DNA from: an uncultured Clostridia bacterium
Lineage (GTDB): Bacteria > Bacillota > Clostridia > Christensenellales > Borkfalkiaceae
Assembly (NCBI GenBank): GCA_947624965.1
Contig: CANQMN010000009.1
Span: forward strand, 1 to 64,000
DNA length: 64,000 nt
Direction of reading: 5' to 3'
Shown here: one piece after another, positions 40,099-49,600 of the stretch
Layout: every line of letters starts with the position of its first letter
Position numbering within the stretch: position 1 is the stretch's first letter
The notes under the pieces: model-generated
Databases searched by the model: none
What the model saw: only the letters and a program-made list of their open reading frames with translations
What the model was told of the DNA's origin: nothing
Made by a program: the position numbers and the translations under genes

Positions 40099-42525
40099 TT
40101 AAGCCTCTTCGGGCGGATCGGTCTCCGCCGCGCCCTCTTCGGGAGCCGCCTCTTCCGCCGCTTCGGCGGGCGTCTCTGCCGTCTCGGGCTCCGCCGCTTC
40201 GGCGGGCGCCTCGGGCGCGCTCTCCCCTTCCGCTTCTTCCACTTCGGGTTCGTATACGTTCACGTTGCGGTCTACCGTCATATCCACCTTGAACCGCTCC
40301 GGCTTTTCGCCCTCTTTCTTTGCCTTTCTGCGGGGCGCGATCGCGAAGAACCAGACGCACAGCCCCGCGCCGACGGCGACGATCACAACGGCGATGATGA
40401 TGAGCGCGAGCTCCCAGTCTTCGAGTCCTTCCTCCGCCTCCGTCTCTTCGGGCGGCGTATAGTGGTTGAGCGTTGTGCGCCAGTATTCCTGCAAGCTCTC
40501 CTTGTCCTCTTCCGACCACGTGCCGAGCTTGGTGACGTAATAGGAGAGGAGGCGGGTCTCGCCGAATTCCGCCGCCGCGCCCTTGCCTTCCGCAAATTCG
40601 TGGAACGCCGTCTTTTCGTCCGCGCTGTACAGATAATCGTCCCGCTTGCCCTCGTCGACGGCTTCCTGAATGTTGTCGTCGAAGAGCTGCGTTTCACCCG
40701 TATAGAAGTAGTATTTGCAGGCGGTGGCAAGGTTGCTGCGGCTGTCCGCCGTGAGCTTGGCGAAGTAGCCGACCTTGCTGTCGCTGTCCATGAGCTTGTT
40801 CCAAACGTCGTTCATCGCCGCGATCTCCTCGTTGTCGAGAAGCCCGCCCTCTTCGTTGCGGAGATCGACGCAGGAAATGTAGGTGTACGCCGTGCCGCCG
40901 AACGTCTCGCCGTCCGCGAAGTAGAGAATGCCGTCCACGACCTCGTAGGGATACCAGCCGCTCGCGTGCTGGACGTTGAGCACCTGCACGCTCTTATAGG
41001 GCGCCTGCGGCACGCCCTCGAAGGGCAGATCGCCGTAGTTTTTCCCCGTCCCGCTGAATACGGCGCGTTCCACCGTATAGCCGCCCGAGCTCGTCCCCGA
41101 GCGGGTGAAATAGACATATTCGTACGGCGCGTGCGCCGCGTCCCTGTCGATGAATTGCAAGGTCGCGCCGCTGACGTCGCGCGCGATGCGCATCCCCGTT
41201 TGGTTGCCGCCGCCCGTAACGATGTTGCCGTCCTTGTCGTTGATGATGGTGCCGCTCCCGTTGGGATCCACGTCCGCGCGGTAGATGTTGTTATCCGCCG
41301 TGTACAGATAGTGGTGGTGCCCTTCGCTGTCGAGATAGAAGATCGCCGACGTGCTCGCCTTGGACGTATTTGCGGGAAGCGCGACCGCGTCGAGCGCACC
41401 GTCTGAACCCGCCGCCGAGACGGAATTGCCCGTGATGGAGTTCCACCCCTCCGCGTTCACGTCCTCCGCCGCAAGGTAGTAGAGCCAGCCCGCTTCGCCG
41501 GGAGAGCTCGTCCCCGTGAGTTCTTCGCGGGTGAAGTACACGCCGTCGTTGGCGTAGCTCTGGATATCGTATTTGTATCCCGCCGCGGAGAGCGGCACGA
41601 CGCCGCTTTCCAAATCGTGCGTGAACTGCGTCGGCGTTGCGGGACGCTGTTCCGTGCCCACGCCGTCGAACTGCCCGATGCCGTCGAGCACGATTTCGCC
41701 GAGGTTGATATAGGGCGCGACGTTGTCGTTCTCTTCGAGGTATTCCGCATCCCACGTGTATTGATAGGGCGCGGTCTCCTCGGTAACGTCCGCCGAGACG
41801 CGGTAGAGCTGGTTATAGCCGGGCGAGAAGGGCGTATCGCTGTCCAGCCCCTCAGTCACCGTCATCGTATAGTAGACCCACGGATCGGTCTTGTCCGAGC
41901 TGCTGAACGCATAAGCCTCCAACCCCTTTACGAGCGTGGTGTCCTTATCCGTCGCCGTATTGTAAGAATGCAGTTCCGTGCTCGAATTCTCGTACACAAT
42001 GTACACGACTTCGTTCTTCTCCACGAAGCGGTAATTGCTCTCCCTGTCCGAAATGCGGAGATGCTGTTCGATCCCCGTTCCGTCGAGATTTGCGCTCTTG
42101 AAGTCGAGATAGTCCGTCTCGATGACGCCCGACGTATTGCGCACGTTGTTGGGCGTCGCATAATAAATTCTTTCTCCGTAGATGAAAATGCCCGAAGAGT
42201 AGTCGCCCGCCACCATGAGGGAGGGAACGACGATCTCCGCCGTGTTCTTCTTGGCGAGCACGTCGGACTTCTTGATCCGCATCAGGGCGCCCTTTACGGG
42301 CGTGCCGTAGGTGTTGTCCGCTTCCTGCGTCTCCACGCCGTTGATGAAGTAGACGTAATCCCCTTTTTCGACGACAAAGCCCCCGTTGGAATCGTACTTG
42401 ACGGGACCCTGCGTATCCCCCGCAAGAGGCTCGAATTGATAGCCGCACGCCGCTACCGACAGCGCGCCTGCCGCGATCGCCGCCGCCGCGGCGACTGCGA
42501 GCATTCTTTTCAAACTGTTTCGCAT
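40099..42525 (-). CDS. Large predicted exported lipoprotein with C-terminal TM and Ala/Glu/Pro-rich tail
   Basis: Signal peptide/lipobox-like MLAVAAAAAIAAGALSVAACGYQ; late TM LALIIIAVVIVAVGAGLCVWFFAIAPRRKAKKE. Confidence 0.75.
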   Translation of the reverse strand: MRNSLKRMLAVAAAAAIAAGALSVAACGYQFEPLAGDTQGPVKYDSNGGFVVEKGDYVYFINGVETQEADNTYGTPVKGALMRIKKSDVLAKKNTAEIVVPSLMVAGDYSSGIFIYGERIYYATPNNVRNTSGVIETDYLDFKSANLDGTGIEQHLRISDRESNYRFVEKNEVVYIVYENSSTELHSYNTATDKDTTLVKGLEAYAFSSSDKTDPWVYYTMTVTEGLDSDTPFSPGYNQLYRVSADVTEETAPYQYTWDAEYLEENDNVAPYINLGEIVLDGIGQFDGVGTEQRPATPTQFTHDLESGVVPLSAAGYKYDIQSYANDGVYFTREELTGTSSPGEAGWLYYLAAEDVNAEGWNSITGNSVSAAGSDGALDAVALPANTSKASTSAIFYLDSEGHHHYLYTADNNIYRADVDPNGSGTIINDKDGNIVTGGGNQTGMRIARDVSGATLQFIDRDAAHAPYEYVYFTRSGTSSGGYTVERAVFSGTGKNYGDLPFEGVPQAPYKSVQVLNVQHASGWYPYEVVDGILYFADGETFGGTAYTYISCVDLRNEEGGLLDNEEIAAMNDVWNKLMDSDSKVGYFAKLTADSRSNLATACKYYFYTGETQLFDDNIQEAVDEGKRDDYLYSADEKTAFHEFAEGKGAAAEFGETRLLSYYVTKLGTWSEEDKESLQEYWRTTLNHYTPPEETEAEEGLEDWELALIIIAVVIVAVGAGLCVWFFAIAPRRKAKKEGEKPERFKVDMTVDRNVNVYEPEVEEAEGESAPEAPAEAAEPETAETPAEAAEEAAPEEGAAETDPPEEA

Positions 42526-42666
42526 GAGCGCATTCCTCGTTTCGTCGGAAATTTCTTGTTCTAACGATACAGCCTTTATTATATACTAAATTAAGGCTTT
42601 TTGCAATCAAAACCCGATGAAAATTACACTTTTCTTTGAGATTTTTCGTCGGGCAGGGGGGATCGT

Positions 42667-42918
42667 ATGGAAAAATTCGGGATATTCGAGCTGTTGGACG
42701 CGCTTTCCGCCGCAACGTCCGCGGAAAGCGCGTCCGCACCGCAACCGCAGGCTACGCCCGATCCTTCGGACGCGGCGTTCTCCGCGCCCTCTTACGGCGC
42801 GCAAACAGACGCCGCCGAACGGGCGCCCCGTCCCGCGCCGCCCGAGAAGAAGGACGCGCTCGCATCCTTTCTCGCGCGGCACGACAAGATCAGCAAGGAG
42901 ATCGATAAAAAGAAATGA
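42667..42918 (+). CDS. Small hypothetical protein
   Basis: MEKFGIFELLDALSAATSAESA...ALASFLARHDKISKEIDKKK; followed by a GAGGGGCGCGCCCCTC hairpin. Confidence 0.5.
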   Translation: MEKFGIFELLDALSAATSAESASAPQPQATPDPSDAAFSAPSYGAQTDAAERAPRPAPPEKKDALASFLARHDKISKEIDKKK

Positions 42919-42944
42919 AAAAGAGGGGCGCGCCCCTCTTTTCG

Positions 42945-43778
42945 CTATTTTTTGCGCACTTCAAACCCGCGCGAGCGCAGCCACGAGAGCACGAGCGGGA
43001 CCCAGCTCTGCGTCTCGGGACGGTAGCGGGGATCCTCTTTGTCCTCCGCCGTTTCGAGGTCGGAGACGGAGAGCCCGTGCTGCCCGCCCTCATAGAGATG
43101 GAGCTCGAAGGGCACGCCCGCCCGACGATACGCCTGCGCCATGAGCAGGGAATTTTCCACGGGGACCGCGGTGTCCTCGACGGTGTGCCAGAGAAAGGCG
43201 GGGGAGCTGTCCGCCCGCACCCTCTTTTCCAGCGTGAGCGCCTCGTACAGCGCGGGGTCTCCCCCCGTGATCACGCCCGCCGTTCCCCCGTGCGACCACT
43301 CGCCGAGCGTCACGACGGGGTAGCCGAGCACGACCGCGTCGGGGCGCGCGTTTTCGCCGACGACCTTCTTCACGCACGCCTCGCCGAACAGCGTTCCCAG
43401 CATGCCGACGAGATGTCCGCCCGCGGAAAAACCGAACGCCGCGACATGCGATTTGTCCGCGCAATACCTTTCCGCCTCCGCGCGCAGATACGCAATTGCC
43501 ATGGCGGCTTCCAAAAGCGGGACGGGATAGGCGGCGCGCACCGTATAGCGGAGCGTCGCGGCGACGTAGCCCTCGGCGAGCATCTTCATCGCGACGGGCT
43601 CGCCCTCCCGCTCGGACACGTAGAGATACGCGCCGCCGGGGACGACGAGCGCGACGGGGCGCAGTTTTTCCCCGATCTCCACATTCTTGTTGCGCGCGCA
43701 GACGGAGAGATATCCCCCCGTGTTCTCGCCGCGCGCGAGCTTGAAATACGCATACAGATCCACCGTTTCGCCGATCAT
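42945..43778 (-). CDS. Alpha/beta hydrolase (esterase/lipase)
   Basis: LVVPGGAYLYVSEREGEPVA and nucleophile elbow FGFSAGGHLVGML. Confidence 0.85.
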   Translation of the reverse strand: MIGETVDLYAYFKLARGENTGGYLSVCARNKNVEIGEKLRPVALVVPGGAYLYVSEREGEPVAMKMLAEGYVAATLRYTVRAAYPVPLLEAAMAIAYLRAEAERYCADKSHVAAFGFSAGGHLVGMLGTLFGEACVKKVVGENARPDAVVLGYPVVTLGEWSHGGTAGVITGGDPALYEALTLEKRVRADSSPAFLWHTVEDTAVPVENSLLMAQAYRRAGVPFELHLYEGGQHGLSVSDLETAEDKEDPRYRPETQSWVPLVLSWLRSRGFEVRKK

Positions 43779-43827
43779 GATCTTCCTCCTTATGAAAATC
43801 CCCCGAACTGCGTTCGAGGGGAATTTT

Positions 43828-44241
43828 TTATCTCTTCGAGAATTGCGGCGCGCGACGTGCCTTTTTGAGACCGTACTTCTTTCTCTCCTTGACGCGGGGG
43901 TCGCGCGTGAGGAAGCCCGCTTTTTTGAGCGCGGGTCTCGTCTCGGGCTCCGCCTGCAACAGCGCTCTCGCGATGCCGAGACGGATGGCGCCCGCCTGCC
44001 CCGTATAGCCGCCGCCGACGACGTTGACGAAAATGTCGTACTTGCCGTCTGCGCTCACTTCCGCAAGAGGCTGCTTGACAATATATTGAAGGGTGCCCAT
44101 GGGGAAGTAATCTTCGAGCGAGCGCTCGTTGATGACGATGGCGCCGCTTCCCGCGGGGATGAGCCGCACGCGGGCGATCGCCTTCTTCCTTCTGCCCGTT
44201 CCCCAGAACTGCAATTTTTTCTTCAAATTCGTCTTTGCCAT
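43828..44241 (-). CDS. rpsI: 30S ribosomal protein S9
   Basis: [27 protein letters not shown]...[20 protein letters not shown]...[17 protein letters not shown]. Confidence 0.98.
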   Translation of the reverse strand: MAKTNLKKKLQFWGTGRRKKAIARVRLIPAGSGAIVINERSLEDYFPMGTLQYIVKQPLAEVSADGKYDIFVNVVGGGYTGQAGAIRLGIARALLQAEPETRPALKKAGFLTRDPRVKERKKYGLKKARRAPQFSKR

Positions 44242-44253
44242 GACGTTCTCTCC

Positions 44254-44685
44254 TTAAAATAATTTCAGCGTTTCGGGCTTCTGTGCCTCGTGCTTGTGCT
44301 CCGCGCCCTTGTACACCCGCAACTTCTTGATCATCTGTCTGCCGAGGGAGTTCTTCGGGAGCATGCCGCGCACCGCCTCGTAGACCGCAAGGTCGCTACG
44401 CTCCGCCATGAGTTTGCCGTAGGAGATCTCTTTGAGTCCGCCGATATATCCCGTGTGATAACGGTAATATTTATCTTCGAGCTTCTTGCCCGTGAGCACG
44501 ACTTTATCGCTGTTGATGACAATGACGAAATCGCCCGTATCCACGTTGGGCGTGAAGTCGGGCTTGTTCTTGCCGCGAAGGATCGCCGCCACTTTGGAGG
44601 CGAGCCTGCCGAGAGGCAGCCCGTCCGCGTCTACGACGTACCACTTCCTCTCAACCGTCTGCGCGTTTGCCATGTAGGTTTTCAT
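44254..44685 (-). CDS. rplM: 50S ribosomal protein L13
   Basis: [54 protein letters not shown]. Confidence 0.98.
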   Translation of the reverse strand: MKTYMANAQTVERKWYVVDADGLPLGRLASKVAAILRGKNKPDFTPNVDTGDFVIVINSDKVVLTGKKLEDKYYRYHTGYIGGLKEISYGKLMAERSDLAVYEAVRGMLPKNSLGRQMIKKLRVYKGAEHKHEAQKPETLKLF

Positions 44686-44695
44686 ATCCTTACTC

Positions 44696-44760
44696 CTTAC
44701 CGTTTTGCCGCATCCTTGATGCCTGCCGAGCCCCTTCCGGGGGGCGTTTTTTCCGATTAC
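44696..44760 (-). ncRNA. Candidate L13 ribosomal protein leader
   Basis: Between the promoter and rplM the minus-strand transcript contains hairpins GCCCCCCGGAAGGGGC and GGCAUCAAGGAUGC; location fits Firmicutes L13 leaders, structure not verified. Confidence 0.45.
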
Positions 44761-44766
44761 TCATTC

Positions 44767-44795
44767 ATTATAGGCTTTCACGAAAATTCCGTCAA
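44767..44795 (-). promoter_or_regulatory. Sigma-A promoter for rplM-rpsI
   Basis: Minus strand TTGACG, 17 nt spacer, TATAAT. Confidence 0.8.
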
Positions 44796-44961
44796 GCTGT
44801 TTTGCGTTCCGATTTTAAGATTTTTCGGGAAAAAACAAAATATTTTCCGCTCTTTCGGGGAAAATACGGACGCCCGCGCCGCCGTCGCGGCAAGGCGTTT
44901 TTGGGCGGGCGCCTTCCGCGCCCTTGCCCTTCCTCCCGCCGCTCCTCTTCCCCAAAAAATA

Positions 44962-45549
44962 CTACGCCTTTGGGGAGCCCTTTTCGTCATCGAGCGCGGG
45001 AAGAGCCTTTATGACACGCGCGGGGTTGCCGACGGCGACGCTGTTCGAGGGGATGTCGTGGACGACCACGCTTCCCGCGCCGATGACGACGTTGTCGCCG
45101 ATCGTAACCCCCGGGAGCACCTTCACGCCGCCGCCGAACCACACGTCGCTGCCCACCGTGATGGGCTTTGCAAATTCGAGCTGCGCGCGGCGCACCATGG
45201 CGTCGAGCGGGTGCCCCGCCGCGTAAAAGCCGCACTGCGGCGCGATGAACACGTTGTCCCCGAAGGTTATTTTATTGCAGTCGAGGAACACGCAGTCGTG
45301 ATTACAATAGAAATTTTCGCCCACTTCCGTGTTGTAGCCGTAATCGAACCACACGTTGCTCTCGATGAAACAGTTCTCGCCATGCCTGCCGAGGAGTTCG
45401 TCGAGAATGGCTTGGCGCTTTTCCTGCTTTTCGCGGGGCGTGCGGTTGTATTCCTCGCACAGCTTTTTGGAGCGGGCAAGCTCCTCCATGAGTTCGGGAA
45501 CGAAGGCGGTGTACAGTTCGCCCGCCAGCATTTTTTGTTTTTCGGTCAT
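44962..45549 (-). CDS. Sugar O-acetyltransferase (maltose/galactoside acetyltransferase type)
   Basis: MTEKQKMLAGELYTAFVPELMEELARSKKLCEEYN; hexapeptide repeats ...VWFGGGVKVLPGVTIGDNVVIGAGSVVVHDIPSNSVAVGNPARVI. Confidence 0.92.
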   Translation of the reverse strand: MTEKQKMLAGELYTAFVPELMEELARSKKLCEEYNRTPREKQEKRQAILDELLGRHGENCFIESNVWFDYGYNTEVGENFYCNHDCVFLDCNKITFGDNVFIAPQCGFYAAGHPLDAMVRRAQLEFAKPITVGSDVWFGGGVKVLPGVTIGDNVVIGAGSVVVHDIPSNSVAVGNPARVIKALPALDDEKGSPKA

Positions 45550-45587
45550 ATGGTCTCCTTGGGAATCGGGGGCGGCTCCCCCTCCCC

Positions 45588-45812
45588 TACCCCTCCCCCT
45601 CAACGTGAGGGGGAGGGCATGTAAGGTTGCTCTACCCCTCAACGTGAGGAGGGGCATGTAAGGTCGCTCTACCCCTCGCCGTGAGGGGGAGGGCATGTAA
45701 GGTCGCTCTACCCCTCGCCGTGACGGGGAGGGCATGTAAGGTCGCTCTACCCCTCGCCGTGAGGGGGAGGGCATGTAAGGTTGCTCTACCCCTCGCCGTG
45801 ACGGGGGGTAAA
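45588..45812. repeat. Tandem array of ~39-bp GC-rich hairpin units (about 5.5 copies)
   Basis: Repeating CTACCCCTCGCCGTGAGGGGGAGGGCATGTAAGGTCGCT with minor variants. Confidence 0.9.
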
Positions 45813-45924
45813 ATAAAGGAGGGAAACGGACTGCGCTGGAAGGAAGATACCCTCCTTCGCCCTGCGGACTTGCGCCGCGCTTGGCAGACGAACGGTGTGC
45901 GCGCTCGGTATGAGGGCAAGGCGG

Positions 45925-47736
45925 TTACTCCAAGACCGCCTTGATGCGGCGGATGCCCGCCGAGGAGGATTGCTCCTTCACGATGCGGAAATGTCCCAAA
46001 ACGCCCGTATGCTCTACGTGCGGTCCGCCGCACATCTCCTTGGAAAATTCGCCGATGGAATACGTTTTTACGACTTCGCCGTACTTGGAATCGAACACGC
46101 CGACGAAATTCTGCGCCCGCGCCTCCGCGAGCGACATCTCCTTATATACGACGGGGATATCCTCTTTGATCTTCTCGTTGACGAGATCCTCCACCGCCTT
46201 CACTTCCTCGGGCGTCATGGCGCGGTCGAAATTAAAGTCGAAGCGCATCCGCTCGTCGTTGATGTTGGAGCCCTTCTGGTTGCAGTCGGGCGAGAGGACG
46301 GCTTTTAATGCGGCGTTGAGCAGGTGCGTCGCCGTGTGATATTTCGTCGCCGTCTCGGAATGCGATTCGAGCCCGCCCTTCGCCTGTCCTTTTTCGAGCG
46401 CGCGGCTCTTCTCCTGATGTTCCTTGAACGCCGCTTCAAAGCCCGCCCTGTCCACCGTGAGCCCCGCCTCCGCGGCGAGCTCCTCGGTGAGTTCCAGCGG
46501 GAAGCCGAACGTATCGTACAGCCTGAACGCCGCCTTGCCGCCGATGACCTTCTCGGGAACGTAGGCGGGGTTGCTCTTCGCCATGAACTCGTTCTTGCGC
46601 GCGATGCCCTGCAAGCACTTCTCGAACTCCTTCATGCCCGAGACGAGCGTCGCCTCGAACCGCTCCGTCTCCTTCTTCATCTCGTCGAGGATCTCCGCCT
46701 CTTTCTCGGCGAGGAGGGGATAGGAATCGTCGTAGACCTCGTGGATATAGATCTTGGCGACGTCCTGCATGGCGTCCGAAGGGACGCCGAGCTTGCGGCA
46801 GTAGCGGATGGCGCGGCGCATGATGCGGCGCAGGATATACCCCGCGCCCACGTTGGAGGGCTGGATGCCGTTTCTGTCGCCGATGAGCATGACCGTCGTG
46901 CGGGTGTGGTCCGCGATGATGCGCATCGCCCTCTGCGCCTCGCCGCCGTCGTCGTACTTCTTGCCCGAGAGCTCTTCCAACTTGGCGAGCACGGAGGCAA
47001 AGAGGTCGGTCTTATAGGCGTCGTGGAGCCCGTTCAGAAAGAGCAACATCCTGTCGAAACCGAACCCCGTGTCCACATTTCCGCGCCCCAAGGGCTCGTA
47101 GCCCGTCTCCGTCTTTTTGTATTGCATGTAGACGTCGTTGCCGATCTCCACGTAGTCGTCGGGGAATACGGGGTCCTCCTTGCTCCCGTCGATGGGATAG
47201 AACCACTCGTTGTCGGGTCCGCAGGGGGTGCCCACGGTACCTTCGAGCTCCCACCAGTTATCTTCCTTGGGAAGATAGTAGACGTGCTCGGGCTTGATGC
47301 CGAGCCCGATGAGAAGTTCAGCGGTCTCCGTGTCGCGCGGGGCGGCGCTGTTGCCCTCGAATACCGTCGTGCACAGCTTGTCCTTGTCCAGCCCGAACAC
47401 TTCGGTGAGGAGCCCGAACGTCCACGCCGTCTTTTCCTTCTTGAAATAATCGCCGAGCGACCAGTTCCCCATCATCTCGAAGAAGGTGAAGTGGGACGCG
47501 TCGCCCACGCTGTCGATATCCACCGTGCGGACGCACCCCTGCACGTTGCAGAGGCGTTTCCCCGCGGGGTGCGGCTTGCCGAGGAGATAGGGCATGAGCG
47601 GCTGCATCCCCGCCACGTTGAACATGACGCCCGTGGAGCCGTCGCCGATGAGGGACACCGCGCCGATATCGACGTGTCCCTTGGATTTATAGTAGTCGAG
47701 CCATTTTTGCCGAAGCTGTTTCCCTGTGATCTTCAT
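45925..47736 (-). CDS. alaS: Alanyl-tRNA synthetase, short form
   Basis: MKITGKQLRQKWLDYYKSKGHVDIGAVSLIGDGSTGVMFNVAGMQPLMPYLLG; HTATHLLNAAL and CGGPHVEHTG editing/zinc motifs; ends soon after, with no C-Ala/DHHA1 domain visible. Confidence 0.93.
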   Translation of the reverse strand: MKITGKQLRQKWLDYYKSKGHVDIGAVSLIGDGSTGVMFNVAGMQPLMPYLLGKPHPAGKRLCNVQGCVRTVDIDSVGDASHFTFFEMMGNWSLGDYFKKEKTAWTFGLLTEVFGLDKDKLCTTVFEGNSAAPRDTETAELLIGLGIKPEHVYYLPKEDNWWELEGTVGTPCGPDNEWFYPIDGSKEDPVFPDDYVEIGNDVYMQYKKTETGYEPLGRGNVDTGFGFDRMLLFLNGLHDAYKTDLFASVLAKLEELSGKKYDDGGEAQRAMRIIADHTRTTVMLIGDRNGIQPSNVGAGYILRRIMRRAIRYCRKLGVPSDAMQDVAKIYIHEVYDDSYPLLAEKEAEILDEMKKETERFEATLVSGMKEFEKCLQGIARKNEFMAKSNPAYVPEKVIGGKAAFRLYDTFGFPLELTEELAAEAGLTVDRAGFEAAFKEHQEKSRALEKGQAKGGLESHSETATKYHTATHLLNAALKAVLSPDCNQKGSNINDERMRFDFNFDRAMTPEEVKAVEDLVNEKIKEDIPVVYKEMSLAEARAQNFVGVFDSKYGEVVKTYSIGEFSKEMCGGPHVEHTGVLGHFRIVKEQSSSAGIRRIKAVLE

Positions 47737-47756
47737 AGTTTTTCTGCGACCTGCCC

Positions 47757-48734
47757 TTAAAATGTTTGTTTTATCATACACGCAACTCGGTATGCCAGTT
47801 CTATGGGAACAGCATTCCCGATCATCTTGTATGCGTCTCCCAGATTATTATAGTAAAAAATAAAATCATCCGGAAATGTTTGTATTCGGGCGCATTCCCG
47901 CACGCTTAAACGGCGATAGCACGATTCATATCCCGGAACGAAACGCCGAACATTTTTTTCCACGAACTGCATTTTCGGAGCTTGCGGGTGAATTGGCGCA
48001 TGCCTTCCACCCGCCTGTATCGTAAAAGATGGCTCGTCCCAATCCCTGACCCGATTGCGAGACATATAAATCGTGGAATAACTGCCGATAAAGTACTCGT
48101 GATTGGGAAACAAACAGTTGTCGCCGTTTGTCTCATTTTTCTCCTTCGCCGGAATTGCGCTGTCTTTTAAGTCCCAGATGGCGGAACGAAGCGTTAATAT
48201 TTTTTTTCCTCGCTCGATTTCCAAGTGCGGCTTGTTCAAGTCTTTTCGTAAACCGATGTAAAATACTCTTCTTCTGTCTTGCGGAACACCATAATAGACC
48301 GCATTGACAAAATACACTTTTACATCGTACCCCGCATCCGAAAATCCGTTCATGATATTACTTACTGCCTGTTTGTGAATATTCGCAAGCATACCCGAAA
48401 CGTTTTCTGCGACGAAAAACATCGGTCTCTTGGCGTACAAAATGCGAATATAATCATAAAACAGTTTTCCTCGTTCATCCTCTATGCCGCGTAAAGCGCC
48501 TGCCTCACTCCAACTTTGGCAAGGCGGTCCTCCTATGATTCCGTCGCAATCCGGAATTTCCTCGACGGGAACAGCCCTGATATCCCGTTTATCAAGGCGA
48601 GTCAAATGATTTTTTTCATACGTTTCCCAAATCGAACTGTCGTACTCATTGGCATATACAACATGAAAGCCCGCCCGCTCGAAGCCGAGATCCAACCCCC
48701 CGGCACCGGAAAACAAACTTACGATATCCATCAT
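47757..48734 (-). CDS. C5-cytosine DNA methyltransferase, probable GGCC modification enzyme
   Basis: [64 protein letters not shown] motifs; paired with an NgoPII-like nuclease. Confidence 0.92.
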   Translation of the reverse strand: MMDIVSLFSGAGGLDLGFERAGFHVVYANEYDSSIWETYEKNHLTRLDKRDIRAVPVEEIPDCDGIIGGPPCQSWSEAGALRGIEDERGKLFYDYIRILYAKRPMFFVAENVSGMLANIHKQAVSNIMNGFSDAGYDVKVYFVNAVYYGVPQDRRRVFYIGLRKDLNKPHLEIERGKKILTLRSAIWDLKDSAIPAKEKNETNGDNCLFPNHEYFIGSYSTIYMSRNRVRDWDEPSFTIQAGGRHAPIHPQAPKMQFVEKNVRRFVPGYESCYRRLSVRECARIQTFPDDFIFYYNNLGDAYKMIGNAVPIELAYRVACMIKQTF

Positions 48735-49573
48735 TTCTCAAATAAAATTACTTTTACGGCTTTCTGTTTCGCGGGATTATTGGGGTCGCGAATGCTCTTG
48801 TTTTCAACTTTTACGCCAACTGTGGCTTCCAAGGCCTTCCTTTCTTCATGAGGAAAAGAATTATATTTTTCCGAGTTTATGATCGCCAGCAAGTGAAAAT
48901 CTTTTCCTCTATCGAAGGAATACAAATTTTTGAAAACGCGCAAAGGGTTCTCAATATGCCACATCCCGCGAATTCGCAAATAGGTGATCCCCAACGGGTC
49001 CACCCTATTCACGCGCCCAAGTTCTTTTGTGCTTTCGTCGAATTCTATATCGGGGATTTCGAGTACGCCGGATTTGATTTGCTGTTTTATCCTTTCGTAA
49101 ACGTCTTTTTCGGCGGCATAATCTTCGCCATAACAAAAACACAACTGTTTGATCGAAGTATCGTCTACCACCCCAACGGCATAGAGAAGCGCCTTTTCCG
49201 TCCATTTGCCTCCGTCGCAGTTACGGCAGGCTTGATTTAACATATGATCTTCCCGATATAATTTAGCCTTCGGATAAGAACTGTTCAACGCTAATGCGGA
49301 GCCGGGATTTTCTATTTTCTTCACTTCGATCGCGTCTCCGCTTTTCAAAATCATATCGGGCGGATTGTTTTGATTTCCCAAATAAGAAAAAACTTCGCTG
49401 TGTGCACGGGCAGAGCCCTCTTCACTCGCTTCATAACAGCCGGCAAATGAGTCTTTGATAAAATGCTCCAATGCCTCGCCCATATTATTTGCACGGTTTT
49501 TTGCGTGATAATGCCTTCCGGTGTCATATACCTTGCAGTTGATGATATTGATAATCGCTTGAATTATGTTCAT
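48731..49573 (-). CDS. Type II restriction endonuclease, NgoPII family (GGCC)
   Basis: [13 protein letters not shown]...[20 protein letters not shown]...[45 protein letters not shown]...[25 protein letters not shown] closely resembles R.NgoPII as I recall it. Confidence 0.88.
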   Translation of the reverse strand: MNIIQAIINIINCKVYDTGRHYHAKNRANNMGEALEHFIKDSFAGCYEASEEGSARAHSEVFSYLGNQNNPPDMILKSGDAIEVKKIENPGSALALNSSYPKAKLYREDHMLNQACRNCDGGKWTEKALLYAVGVVDDTSIKQLCFCYGEDYAAEKDVYERIKQQIKSGVLEIPDIEFDESTKELGRVNRVDPLGITYLRIRGMWHIENPLRVFKNLYSFDRGKDFHLLAIINSEKYNSFPHEERKALEATVGVKVENKSIRDPNNPAKQKAVKVILFEK

Positions 49574-49600
49574 CTTTTGTCTCTCGCCTCGCTCTCATCA

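Noticed and set aside
45550-45774. N-terminal extension of the sugar acetyltransferase with MPSPSRRGVERPY repeats
   Set aside because: Extension falls in the GC-rich tandem array; a typical start MTEKQKML with an upstream AAGGAGA sequence exists at 45549.
45588-45812. CRISPR array
   Set aside because: Units are contiguous near-identical 39-bp tandem repeats without unique spacers, and no cas genes are visible.
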